Shown: piece by piece, positions 32,689-39,629 of the stretch
Layout of the letters: each line of letters starts with the position of its first letter
Numbering within the stretch: position 1 is the first letter of the stretch
Source: Bacteroidales bacterium
Lineage (GTDB): Bacteria; Bacteroidota; Bacteroidia; Bacteroidales; UBA932
Direction: 5' to 3'
Assembly (NCBI GenBank): GCA_017428725.1
Contig: JAFRQH010000027.1
Span: forward strand, 1 to 45,121
Length of the DNA stretch: 45,121 bases
The notes under the pieces: model-generated
The model's input: the letters and a program-made list of their open reading frames with translations, nothing else
What the model was told of the DNA's origin: nothing
Database searches by the model: none
Translations under genes and position numbers: made by a program

Positions 32689-33759
32689 ATGCGGACCGCC
32701 GTCGTCATCCTCAACTGGAACACTCGGGACTACCTGGGGCGCTTCCTCCCGCCGCTGCTCGCCAGCCTGCGCGGGCTGGATGCCGGCGTGGTGGTGGCGG
32801 ACAACGCCAGCACCGACGGTTCCCGCGCGCTGCTCGCAGAGCGTTTCCCGCAGGTACGGACCCTGCTGTTCGAAGAGAATTTCGGCTTCACAGGCGGCTA
32901 CAACCGCGCTTTCGAGCGCCTGCTGGGCGAGCCGGACGCCCCGGAGTACCTCGTCCTGCTCAACTCCGACATCGAGGTAGAGGACGGCTGGCTGCAGCCG
33001 CTGACGGACTGGATGGACACGCACCCGGATTATGCCGCCTGCGGCCCCAAACTGCACGCACTCGTCCCGGACGGGGCGGACTTCCGCCGCACGGACCGCT
33101 TCGAGTACGCCGGCGCCGCCGGCGGCCTGCTGGACCGCTACGGCTACCCCTTCTGCCGCGGACGCGTGCTCTCCCGCACCGAGCCGGACACGGGCCAGTA
33201 CGACCGCCCGGCGGACGTGCTTTGGGTGTCCGGCGCCTGCCTGCTCGTCCGCGCCGCCTGCTGGCGCACCCTCGGCGGACTGGACGACCGCTTCTTCGCC
33301 CACATGGAGGAGATCGACTGGTGCTGGCGCGCCCAGCTCGCCGGCTGGCGCGTGGGCGTGGTGCCGCAGAGCTGCGTGTGGCACCTCGGCGGCGGCACCC
33401 TGGCGCCGTCCTCGCCGTTCAAACTGCAGCTCAACTACCGCAACGGCCTGCTCATGCTGGACAACAACCTGCCCGCCACGCTGGGCGCGGCCCGCGCCCG
33501 CAGGCGTATCTGTGTACGCAAGATTTTGGATTGTTGCGCGGCAATCGTATATTTGCTGTCGGGAAAGCCCGCTTATGCACGGGCGGTCCGGGACGCGCAC
33601 CGCGGGTACCGGACGCTGCGGGGGGCGGCGCCCCTGCATCCCGAACCCGCCGCCAAGGCCGCCCCGAAGGGCCTGTATTCCATACGGATCCTCCTCCAGG
33701 CCGCCCTGCGCGGGGACAAGGTTTTTAATTATTTGAGACGTTATGAAGATCGTTATTGA
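32689..33759 (+). CDS. Family 2 glycosyltransferase (rhamnosyltransferase-like)
   Basis: A 356-aa GT-A fold transferase. The nucleotide-sugar site begins VVILNWNTRDYLGRFL, then VADNASTDGS, the metal-binding-type LLNSDIEVEDGW, and the acceptor region GACLLVRAACWRTLGGLDDRFFAHMEEIDWCWRA. The pattern fits GT2 enzymes adding rhamnose or related sugars to surface polysaccharides. Sugar and acceptor are not readable. Its end overlaps the trkA start by 17 nt. A consensus promoter lies inside its 3' third (33525-33555). Confidence 0.88.
   Translation: MRTAVVILNWNTRDYLGRFLPPLLASLRGLDAGVVVADNASTDGSRALLAERFPQVRTLLFEENFGFTGGYNRAFERLLGEPDAPEYLVLLNSDIEVEDGWLQPLTDWMDTHPDYAACGPKLHALVPDGADFRRTDRFEYAGAAGGLLDRYGYPFCRGRVLSRTEPDTGQYDRPADVLWVSGACLLVRAACWRTLGGLDDRFFAHMEEIDWCWRAQLAGWRVGVVPQSCVWHLGGGTLAPSSPFKLQLNYRNGLLMLDNNLPATLGAARARRRICVRKILDCCAAIVYLLSGKPAYARAVRDAHRGYRTLRGAAPLHPEPAAKAAPKGLYSIRILLQAALRGDKVFNYLRRYEDRY
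33525..33555 (+). promoter_or_regulatory. Internal promoter candidate inside the GT2 gene, facing trkA
   Basis: TTTG (33525-33528) and TATATTTG (33548-33555) are separated by 19 bp, a full match to the -33/-7 consensus, in a local AT-rich patch of an otherwise GC-rich gene. It would give trkA its own transcript with a leader of about 180 nt. Confidence 0.5.
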
Positions 33760-35104
33760 AGGGGCCGGAGAGGTCGGTTCCCACCTGGCCAAAATGTTGC
33801 GCGCCGAGGCCAACGAAGTCACGGTGATCGACGATGACAGCGAGCGCATCGACGCGCTGACGGCGTACGCCGACGTCGAGACGGTCCTCGGCAACCCCTC
33901 GTCCATCCAGGTCCTGCGGGACGCCGGCGTGGGCAAGGCCGACCTGTTCATCGCCGTGTACCCGTACGCCACGCAGGAGGTCAACATCGTGGGCGCCCTG
34001 CTCGCCAAGCAGGTGGGCGCCGCCAAGGTGATTGCCCGCATCAATGACGAAGACTATCTCAATGCAGAGAACCGGCTGCTGTTCAAGGAGTTGGGTATCG
34101 AGCTGATGTTCTATCCCGAGAAGAGCGCCGCCGACGAGATCGTAGCGTTCCTCAAACACAACTCCACGGCCGAGACGATGGACTTCGCCCGCGGCCGCCT
34201 GCAGATCGCCGTCTTCAAGCTCACGGAGGACTCCCCCATCCTGGACCTCAAGCTCCTTGAGTTCATCAAGGACTCCACCGCCGAAGAGCTGCGGCAGTTC
34301 CGCGTGATCGCCATCTCCCGCGACGAGCAGACCATCATCCCCCGCCTCGAGACCAAGTTCCTCTACGGCGACCTCGTCTTCACCATCACCACCCGCGAGG
34401 GCGTGCCGGCGCTCTACCGGCACTTCGGCAAGACCAACATCACCATCGGCAAGGTCTTCATCCTGGGCGGCGGCCCGATCGGCGAGATGCTCGCCAAGAC
34501 GCTGGACCGCTCGGGCGTCAAGGTCAAGCTTGTGGACAGCGACAAGAACCGCTGCATCGAGCTCTCCGAGACGCTCCCGGACACCATCCGGATCATCAAC
34601 GGGGACGGCCGCAACTCCGATTTCCTCTACGAGGAGGGCATCCAGGACTACGACGCCTTCGTGGCCCTGACCGGCAACGACGAGAGCAACGTCCTGTCCT
34701 GCGTGGTGGCCAAGAAATTCGGGGTGGCGCGCACGATCGCCGAGGTGGAGAACATCGAGTACATCCACATCGCCGAGGAGATGGGCGTGGACAACGTCAT
34801 CAACAAGAAACTCATCACCGCCGGGCGCATCTTCAAGTTCACCCTGTCCGGCAAGGCCCGCATCGTGCGCTATATGACCGGCACCAACGCCGAGGTCATC
34901 GAATACACCGTGGCGCCCGGCGCCTCCATCACGGCCGGCCCGATCAAGGACATCGACTTCCCGCGCAACGCCATCATCGGCGGCGTGATCCGCGGCAGCG
35001 ACGCCTTCATAGCAGTTGGCGACACCGTCATAGAGCCCTATGACCGCGTCGCCATCTTCGCACTCCCTGAGACCATCAAGGAGATCGACAAATTCTTCCG
35101 CTAG
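33743..35104 (+). CDS. trkA: Trk potassium uptake regulatory protein TrkA
   Basis: A 453-aa peripheral protein with two tandem RCK units that gates the TrkH potassium channel in response to nucleotides. The first Rossmann motif is EGAGEVGSHLAKML, with DDDSERIDAL, and the second is LGGGPIGEMLAKTL, with VDSDKNRC. RCK C-terminal domains follow each. The trkH gene often next to trkA in Bacteroidetes is absent here; a DnaJ gene converges instead. The stop shares the tetranucleotide CTAG with the dnaJ stop, leaving no room for a terminator. Confidence 0.95.
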   Translation: MKIVIEGAGEVGSHLAKMLRAEANEVTVIDDDSERIDALTAYADVETVLGNPSSIQVLRDAGVGKADLFIAVYPYATQEVNIVGALLAKQVGAAKVIARINDEDYLNAENRLLFKELGIELMFYPEKSAADEIVAFLKHNSTAETMDFARGRLQIAVFKLTEDSPILDLKLLEFIKDSTAEELRQFRVIAISRDEQTIIPRLETKFLYGDLVFTITTREGVPALYRHFGKTNITIGKVFILGGGPIGEMLAKTLDRSGVKVKLVDSDKNRCIELSETLPDTIRIINGDGRNSDFLYEEGIQDYDAFVALTGNDESNVLSCVVAKKFGVARTIAEVENIEYIHIAEEMGVDNVINKKLITAGRIFKFTLSGKARIVRYMTGTNAEVIEYTVAPGASITAGPIKDIDFPRNAIIGGVIRGSDAFIAVGDTVIEPYDRVAIFALPETIKEIDKFFR

Positions 35105-36285
35105 AAGTACTGGCTCTCCTTCTCGAAGAGCGCCTTGTCCTCCCGGTTGGGATCGGGACGGACGGCGTCGCGCATCCGCTCCACCGCCTCCCGGTCGCTG
35201 CGGCTGAGCTTGCGCGGGATCCAGACCAGGACCTTGACATAGAGGTCGCCGCGGCTGTTGCTCAACCCGTAGTTGTTGACGGACGGCAGGCCCTTGCCGC
35301 GCAGGCGCTGGACCGTGCCGGACTGCGTGCCTGGCTCGAGCTTGATGCGCTGCGGCCCGTCGATGCCGGGGACCTGGATCTCGCAGCCGAGCATCGCGTC
35401 GGCGACGCTGATCACGCGCGTGTAGAAGAGGTTGTTGCCGTCGCGCTTGAGCTGGGCGTGCGGCAGCTCCTCCACGATGACGAGCAGGTCGCCGTTGACC
35501 CCGCCCTGCGGGGCGGCGTGGCCCTCGCCGCGCAGCGTCAGCTGCATACCGTCCTCGATGCCCGCCGGGATGCGGACCTTGACGGTCTCCTTCTGGCGGA
35601 CCACGCCCGTGCCCTTACACTTGCCGCAGGGGTTGGTGACGACCTTGCCCATACCGCCGCACTGCGGACAGACGGAGGACGTCATGGTGCGCCCGAAAAG
35701 GGTATTGGTCACATGCTGGACCTGGCCGGCGCCCTTGCAGGTCGGGCAGGTCTTGATGTCGGAGGCATTCTTGGCACCGCGCCCGCCGCAGTCCGGGCAG
35801 GGGCGGTTACGCTCGATGGTGACTTCCTTCTCGCAGCCATTGGCGATCTCCTCGAGCGTGACCTTGACGCGGGTGCGGATGTCGCGGCCGCGCTGGGTGC
35901 GGGGACCCTGCTGGCCGCCGAAACCACCGAATCCCTCGAAACCGCCAAAGCCGCCGAAGCCGCCGAACGCGCCCCCGAAGAGGTTGTTGAGGATGTCGTT
36001 GAGGTTGCCGAAGCCCTGGCTCCAGTCCTGGCCGGCAGCCCCGTCCACGCCGGCGAATCCGAACTGGTCGTACTTCGCCTTCTTGTCCGGGTCGCTCAGC
36101 ACGGAATAGGCCTCGGAGGCCTCTTTGAACTTCTCCTCCGCGGTCTTCTTCTCGGCATCCGTACCGCTGACCCAGCGGTCAGGATGCCACTTGAGGGCGG
36201 CCTTGCGGTAAGCGCCCTTGATCTCGTCCGCCGTGGCTCCCTTCTGGAGCCCGAGGACCTCGTAGTAATCGCGCTTTCCGGCCAT
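35101..36285 (-). CDS. dnaJ: Chaperone protein DnaJ
   Basis: A 394-aa type I J-protein that stimulates the DnaK ATPase. The J domain carries the His34-Pro35-Asp36 tripeptide in LKWHPDRW. A Gly/Phe-rich linker (about residues 100-125, repeated FGG units) is followed by the zinc domain with four motifs: CPDCGGRG, CPTCKGAG, CPQCGGMG and CGKCKGTG. The C-terminal substrate domains start with KVRIPAGIEDGMQLTLRGEG. It lies 4 nt after grpE in the same transcript. A small insertion (RWVSGTDAEKKTAEEK) follows the HPD motif. Confidence 0.97.
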   Translation of the reverse strand: MAGKRDYYEVLGLQKGATADEIKGAYRKAALKWHPDRWVSGTDAEKKTAEEKFKEASEAYSVLSDPDKKAKYDQFGFAGVDGAAGQDWSQGFGNLNDILNNLFGGAFGGFGGFGGFEGFGGFGGQQGPRTQRGRDIRTRVKVTLEEIANGCEKEVTIERNRPCPDCGGRGAKNASDIKTCPTCKGAGQVQHVTNTLFGRTMTSSVCPQCGGMGKVVTNPCGKCKGTGVVRQKETVKVRIPAGIEDGMQLTLRGEGHAAPQGGVNGDLLVIVEELPHAQLKRDGNNLFYTRVISVADAMLGCEIQVPGIDGPQRIKLEPGTQSGTVQRLRGKGLPSVNNYGLSNSRGDLYVKVLVWIPRKLSRSDREAVERMRDAVRPDPNREDKALFEKESQYF

Positions 36286-36289
36286 AGGC

Positions 36290-36880
36290 TTATGCTCCTA
36301 CCACGACTTTGGCATACCGCAGGACCTTGCCGCCCAGGGTATAGCCGGTTTGGACCACGTCGATGACCTTGCCCTTGAGGTCCTCGCTCGGAGCGGGGAA
36401 CTGGGTCACGGCCTCGTGGAAATCCGTATTGAACACCTCGCCCTTGGCCTCGATCCGGGCGAGACCCTGGGTCTTGAGGTAATCCATCAACTTGTTGTAA
36501 ATCAGCGTAGTTCCTTCCTTTGCGGCCTCGTCGGAGGACTTGGAGAGCATCTCCAGGGCGCGCTCGCAGTCATCCAGGACCGGGAGCAGCCCCTCGATGG
36601 TCTTGGCCGAGGCGGAGGAGATCAGGTTCAGCCGGTCCTCGGCGGAGCGGCGACGGAAGGTCTCGAACTCGGCCATCAGGCGCAGGTAGCTCTCTTTCTC
36701 CTTGGCCACCTGCTGCTTCTCTTTCGCCAAATTGTCAGTCAATTCGGCGATCTCCTTGCGCAGGGCCTCTTCCTTGCGCTGCTCTTTCTTCTGCTTCTTC
36801 TTGGGCTCTTCAGCCTGGGGAGTCTGCTCCACAGGCTCTTCCACCTGTGTTTCCTGCTTGATATCTTTCTCTTCTGACAT
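36290..36880 (-). CDS. grpE: Nucleotide exchange factor GrpE
   Basis: A 196-aa DnaK co-chaperone that exchanges ADP. The N-terminus is a charged, disordered Glu/Lys/Gln region with a long coiled coil (about residues 25-75), then the core RLMAEFETFRRRSAEDR and the C-terminal beta domain ending FHEAVTQFPAP...GYTLGGKVLRYAKVVV. It sits directly before dnaJ. No CIRCE-type repeat is visible upstream; only a short inverted repeat (TTGACA/TGTCAA, 36924-36938) lies between it and pncA. Confidence 0.96.
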   Translation of the reverse strand: MSEEKDIKQETQVEEPVEQTPQAEEPKKKQKKEQRKEEALRKEIAELTDNLAKEKQQVAKEKESYLRLMAEFETFRRRSAEDRLNLISSASAKTIEGLLPVLDDCERALEMLSKSSDEAAKEGTTLIYNKLMDYLKTQGLARIEAKGEVFNTDFHEAVTQFPAPSEDLKGKVIDVVQTGYTLGGKVLRYAKVVVGA

Positions 36881-36941
36881 AATAATCGATCGTTTGCCTC
36901 TGTAGGAAGCAAATCACTTGCCATTGACAGAATGTCAAAGC

Positions 36942-37487
36942 CTATTTGCGGTACTCGGAGAGGCCGTTCTCCGCCATGAAGGCGAGGACGGTGTCATAGC
37001 TGTCGAAACGGGCCGTGCCCTCGAGGTAGACCTTGACGGTGAAACCGATCTTCCGACTGATCGCATAAAGGTTCTTGAGCGACTCGAGCACGCAGTACTC
37101 GGCGGCGATGCCGCAGATGACGACCTCGTCGCCGGGGGCGAAGAGGTCCTGGTCCTGCAAGTCGAAGCCAACGAAAGCACCGTACTCCTCCGGAGCCTGG
37201 ACGCGGCCCTTGAGGATGAAGCGCATCTTCTCTTCCGGCAGGCCGGCAAGCACGCTGGGGTCGAGCGCGGCACCCTCGGTGTGGTGCACGCAGTGCACAG
37301 GCCAGGGGCCGCCCTGCTCACGGAAGGAGCAATGGTCGACCGGATGCCAGTCGAGGGTGAAATAGACGAGGTCGAAACGGTCCTTGACGGCATTGATGGC
37401 CGGCAGGACGGCGGTGGCGCCGGGCACAGTAAGGGCTCCGTAGATAAAGTCCTTCTGTAAATCTATGGCTAATAATATCTTGCGCAT
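36942..37487 (-). CDS. pncA: Nicotinamidase (isochorismatase-like hydrolase)
   Basis: A 181-aa enzyme converting nicotinamide to nicotinate in NAD salvage. The catalytic triad is Asp9 (AIDLQKDF), Lys93 (FILKGR) and Cys132 (CGIAAEYCVLES). The metal site is DWHPVDHCSF (Asp46, His48, His52). The sequence PWPVHCVHHTEGA is typical of nicotinamidases rather than other isochorismatase-like proteins. It starts 1 nt after the lipoprotein stop, and grpE follows after 61 nt, so it probably belongs to the same minus-strand transcript. Confidence 0.93.
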   Translation of the reverse strand: MRKILLAIDLQKDFIYGALTVPGATAVLPAINAVKDRFDLVYFTLDWHPVDHCSFREQGGPWPVHCVHHTEGAALDPSVLAGLPEEKMRFILKGRVQAPEEYGAFVGFDLQDQDLFAPGDEVVICGIAAEYCVLESLKNLYAISRKIGFTVKVYLEGTARFDSYDTVLAFMAENGLSEYRK

Positions 37488-37488
37488 A

Positions 37489-37959
37489 TTACAGATCGCC
37501 GCGGTCTTTGAGGATCTGGAGCGCCGGATAGGTCGGCAGGGTCTTGGAGTCCGTCGTGATGGTGATCACTTCCCCGTCGGGGGTGAAGCGCCCGATCACG
37601 AAACTCTGCAGTTTCATCTGGCCGGAAGAACCGCCCTTGAACCAGTAGTAGAGCGTCTGGTCGAAGCAGGCCACCTCGTTGCCCAGGTCGAACATCAGAT
37701 CTTCGACCTTCTCGATCTCCTTCTCGTAGGGAGTCTTGTCGGCCGCCTTCGCGGCCAGACCTTCAAGACCCACCTTATACGTGACCAGGTCCTCCAGGTA
37801 GGTGTAGTTGTGCCGCATGGACATGTTCGCGAACTCGTAGGTCGAGGGGTTCTCCATATGCTCTTTGGCATATTGCTCCAGGGCTATGCGCACGGGATCT
37901 TTCGGCTGGCACGCGACCAGCAGGGACAGGGCGCAGAACAAGGCAAAGATGTTTCTCAT
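37489..37959 (-). CDS. Small lipoprotein of unknown function
   Basis: A 156-aa protein with a lipoprotein signal, MRNIFALFCALSLLVAC, where the lipobox LVAC predicts lipidation of Cys17. The mature part (QPKDPVRIALEQYAKEHMENPSTYEFANM) contains a short helical stretch followed by KVEDLMFDLGNEV and a C-terminal beta-rich part. I do not recognise the family. The start at 37959 places the signal peptide at the N-terminus; an in-frame ATG 27 nt upstream is less likely. It is the first gene of the minus-strand run leading into pncA, grpE and dnaJ. Confidence 0.8.
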   Translation of the reverse strand: MRNIFALFCALSLLVACQPKDPVRIALEQYAKEHMENPSTYEFANMSMRHNYTYLEDLVTYKVGLEGLAAKAADKTPYEKEIEKVEDLMFDLGNEVACFDQTLYYWFKGGSSGQMKLQSFVIGRFTPDGEVITITTDSKTLPTYPALQILKDRGDL

Positions 37960-37990
37960 GGCTATCGAAGATTCATTTGTTATCAAAAGA

Positions 37991-37998
37991 CAAATTTA
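37991..37998 (-). promoter_or_regulatory. Promoter of the lipoprotein-pncA-grpE-dnaJ unit
   Basis: CAAATTTA on the plus strand reads TAAATTTG on the minus strand. It lies about 32 nt upstream of the ATG at 37959, back to back with the rplS promoter. No separate promoter of equal quality is seen before grpE. Confidence 0.65.
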
Positions 37999-38017
37999 AA
38001 CAAAAAGCTGAAAAAAT

Positions 38018-38048
38018 TTTGCACAATTGGGAAAAGTTCCTATCTTTG
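38018..38048 (+). promoter_or_regulatory. Consensus promoter of rplS and tRNA-Arg
   Basis: TTTG (38018-38021) and TATCTTTG (38041-38048) are separated by 19 bp. The leader of about 65 nt before rplS contains GCAGC (38064-38068) and GCTGC (38092-38096), which could pair, but evidence for a regulatory fold is weak. Confidence 0.85.
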
Positions 38049-38119
38049 CAATCCCAAAAGAAAGCAGCCTCTCTTCGAACGGTTTGATGACGCTGCGATT
38101 GAATAACGCAATTGACATT

Positions 38120-38497
38120 ATGGATTTGATTAACTTAGTGGAGCAGTCGTTCTCCCAGAACAAGACCGCTTCCTCCCCGCAGTTCAAGGCCGGTGACACC
38201 ATCACGGTGACCTACCGGATCAAGGAAGGCGACAAAGAGAGACTCCAGAGCTTCCGTGGCGTGGTGATCCAGATTTGCGGATCCACCCCGTACACCAAGA
38301 CCTTCACCATCCGCAAGGTCTCCAACGGCATCGGAGTCGAGAGGATTTTCCCCTATGAGTCCCCTGCCATTGACAAGATTGAACTCAACAAAGTCGGTAA
38401 AGTCCGTCGCGCCCGCATCTTCTACCTCCGCAACCTCGCCGGTAAGAAGGCCCGCATCAAGGAAGCGAAGCGCGTGGTGAAGAACCCGGCAGAGTAA
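38120..38497 (+). CDS. rplS: 50S ribosomal protein L19
   Basis: A 125-aa protein at the interface of the two ribosomal subunits. The N-terminus MDLINLVEQSF and the core FKAGDTITVTYRIKEGDKERLQSFRGVVIQICG, GVERIFPYESPAIDKIELNKVGKVRRARIFYLR are diagnostic. The start at 38120 fits the family; an upstream open frame would lie in the leader. The common partners rpsP, rimM and trmD are not adjacent. A tRNA gene follows 26 nt after the stop and shares the terminator. Confidence 0.97.
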   Translation: MDLINLVEQSFSQNKTASSPQFKAGDTITVTYRIKEGDKERLQSFRGVVIQICGSTPYTKTFTIRKVSNGIGVERIFPYESPAIDKIELNKVGKVRRARIFYLRNLAGKKARIKEAKRVVKNPAE

Positions 38498-38523
38498 TAC
38501 ACCGGTCCCGTACCGGTTGACCT

Positions 38524-38597
38524 GGCTCCATAGCTCAATTGAATAGAGCATTTGACTACGGATCAAAAGGTTACAGGTTTGAGTCCTGTTGGAGTCA
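38524..38597 (+). tRNA. tRNA-Arg (anticodon ACG)
   Basis: 74 nt that fold as a cloverleaf: acceptor GGCTCCA/TGGAGTC (38524-38530 with 38590-38596, one G-T pair), D stem GCTC/GAGC, anticodon stem TTTGA/TCAAA with loop CTACGGA (anticodon 38558-38560), and T stem ACAGG/CCTGT. The discriminator base is A and no CCA is encoded. ACG, read as ICG after deamination, decodes CGU, CGC and CGA. Confidence 0.95.
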
Positions 38598-38600
38598 CTG

Positions 38601-38640
38601 AAAACCCCGCTAGAGATAGTTCTAGCGGGGTTTTTCTTTT
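38601..38640 (+). terminator. Terminator after tRNA-Arg
   Basis: AAAACCCCGCTAGA (38601-38614) pairs perfectly with TCTAGCGGGGTTTT (38621-38634) around GATAGT, followed by TCTTTT. The symmetric A and T runs suggest it also stops transcription of the AraC gene from the right. Confidence 0.92.
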
Positions 38641-38648
38641 CGAAGGCC

Positions 38649-39527
38649 CTATGCCCGCCCAGCTGCGCGACGGGATTCCCGGTAGCGGCCGGGGCTTTCC
38701 CCGGTCAGTTTCAGGAAAAGCCGGTTGAAATACGGCAGGTTGTCGAAACCAAGCGAGTAGGCAATGGATTTGACGCTCTCGCCCGGATGCAGGAGCAGGC
38801 GCAGCTGTGCCGCCTCGATCTTCTTGCGGTTGATGTACTGTCCGGGCGTAATGCCGAGTTCACGGGAGAACAACCGGATGAAATGGTCCTTGGAGACCGC
38901 CGCTGCCGAGGCGAGGTCGTCCAGCCGGATCGCCTCGCCAAGATGGGCTCCGATATGGCGGACAGCCGCGAACACGCGCTCGTCCCGGCATCCTTCGCGC
39001 GGCGAGGCTCCGGCGAGGAAACGCGCCAGCAGCAGGCGCAGCAGACCCTCGGTCTCCATCGCCACGGACAGGTCGTCCGAGGCTCCGCCGGCCAGGATCC
39101 GCGCCAGCCCCGGACCGGTATCATACCGCCGCGGGTCGAAATCGAGCAAGGCCCGATCCGGGTGCAGCGCCAGCAGGCGCTCCAGGACGGTCTCCGTCGC
39201 CCGGTCAGCAGGCACCTCCGCGGGCAGTTCAAGCAGGTCGAAGAGGGAGGCAGACCCCGCATCCTGGAAATAGATATGCACATAGACCAAGTCCAGCGGG
39301 CCTTCGTTGGCATAGGAATGCCTCGTATAAGGTGGTGTAAGATAGAGACATCCGGACTTCAGAGCCAGCACTTCCCCGCCCCGGTCCATCCGCGCGGAGC
39401 CGCTTCTGATGAAGTGGATCCGCGTGAAAGGGCTGGACACGTCCCGGAAGTTCCAGTCGCCGTCGTGGTGGGCCTCGCCCACATTAAGCAGTACCGGCGT
39501 CGCGTTGATTCCCAAATAGTTGATCAT
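38649..39527 (-). CDS. AraC family transcriptional regulator
   Basis: A 292-aa regulator with an N-terminal cupin-like sugar-sensing domain (RIHFIRSGSARMDRGGEVLALKSGCLYLTPPYTRH) and a C-terminal double helix-turn-helix: IRLDDLASAAAVSKDHFIRLFSRELGITPGQYI and KSIAYSLGFDNLPYFNRLFLKLTGESPGRYR. It is divergent from the fucosidase operon and is the obvious candidate to control it. The start at 39527 (MINYLGINATP) is chosen because the promoter lies just upstream; longer frames cross it. The inducing sugar is unknown. Confidence 0.9.
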   Translation of the reverse strand: MINYLGINATPVLLNVGEAHHDGDWNFRDVSSPFTRIHFIRSGSARMDRGGEVLALKSGCLYLTPPYTRHSYANEGPLDLVYVHIYFQDAGSASLFDLLELPAEVPADRATETVLERLLALHPDRALLDFDPRRYDTGPGLARILAGGASDDLSVAMETEGLLRLLLARFLAGASPREGCRDERVFAAVRHIGAHLGEAIRLDDLASAAAVSKDHFIRLFSRELGITPGQYINRKKIEAAQLRLLLHPGESVKSIAYSLGFDNLPYFNRLFLKLTGESPGRYRESRRAAGRA

Positions 39528-39531
39528 GATG

Positions 39532-39539
39532 CAAAAATA
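39532..39539 (-). promoter_or_regulatory. Promoter of the AraC gene, near-leaderless
   Basis: CAAAAATA on the plus strand reads TATTTTTG on the minus strand and ends 4 nt before the ATG at 39527. Confidence 0.55.
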
Positions 39540-39582
39540 CAAAAAAGTCGATAAAGTGCAATATCTGGACAACATCGTGGAT

Positions 39583-39612
39583 GGCTGCCGGCCAGCAGAT
39601 TCACTACATTTG
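39583..39612 (+). promoter_or_regulatory. Promoter of the fucosidase operon with a candidate activator site
   Basis: TACATTTG (39605-39612) lies 17 nt before the ATG at 39630. No TTTG is present 19-20 bp upstream; that place is taken by GGCTGCCGGCCAGC (39583-39596), a near-palindrome. A missing -33 element and a dyad beside it suit an activator-dependent promoter, perhaps driven by the divergent AraC protein. Confidence 0.5.
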
Positions 39613-39629
39613 CAAAAACAGATTTCCCT

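Noticed and set aside
36881..36941. CIRCE or HAIR heat-shock operator before grpE
   Set aside because: Only TTGACA/TGTCAA with a 3-nt spacer is present (36924-36938); it does not match CIRCE or HAIR and lies just after the pncA stop.
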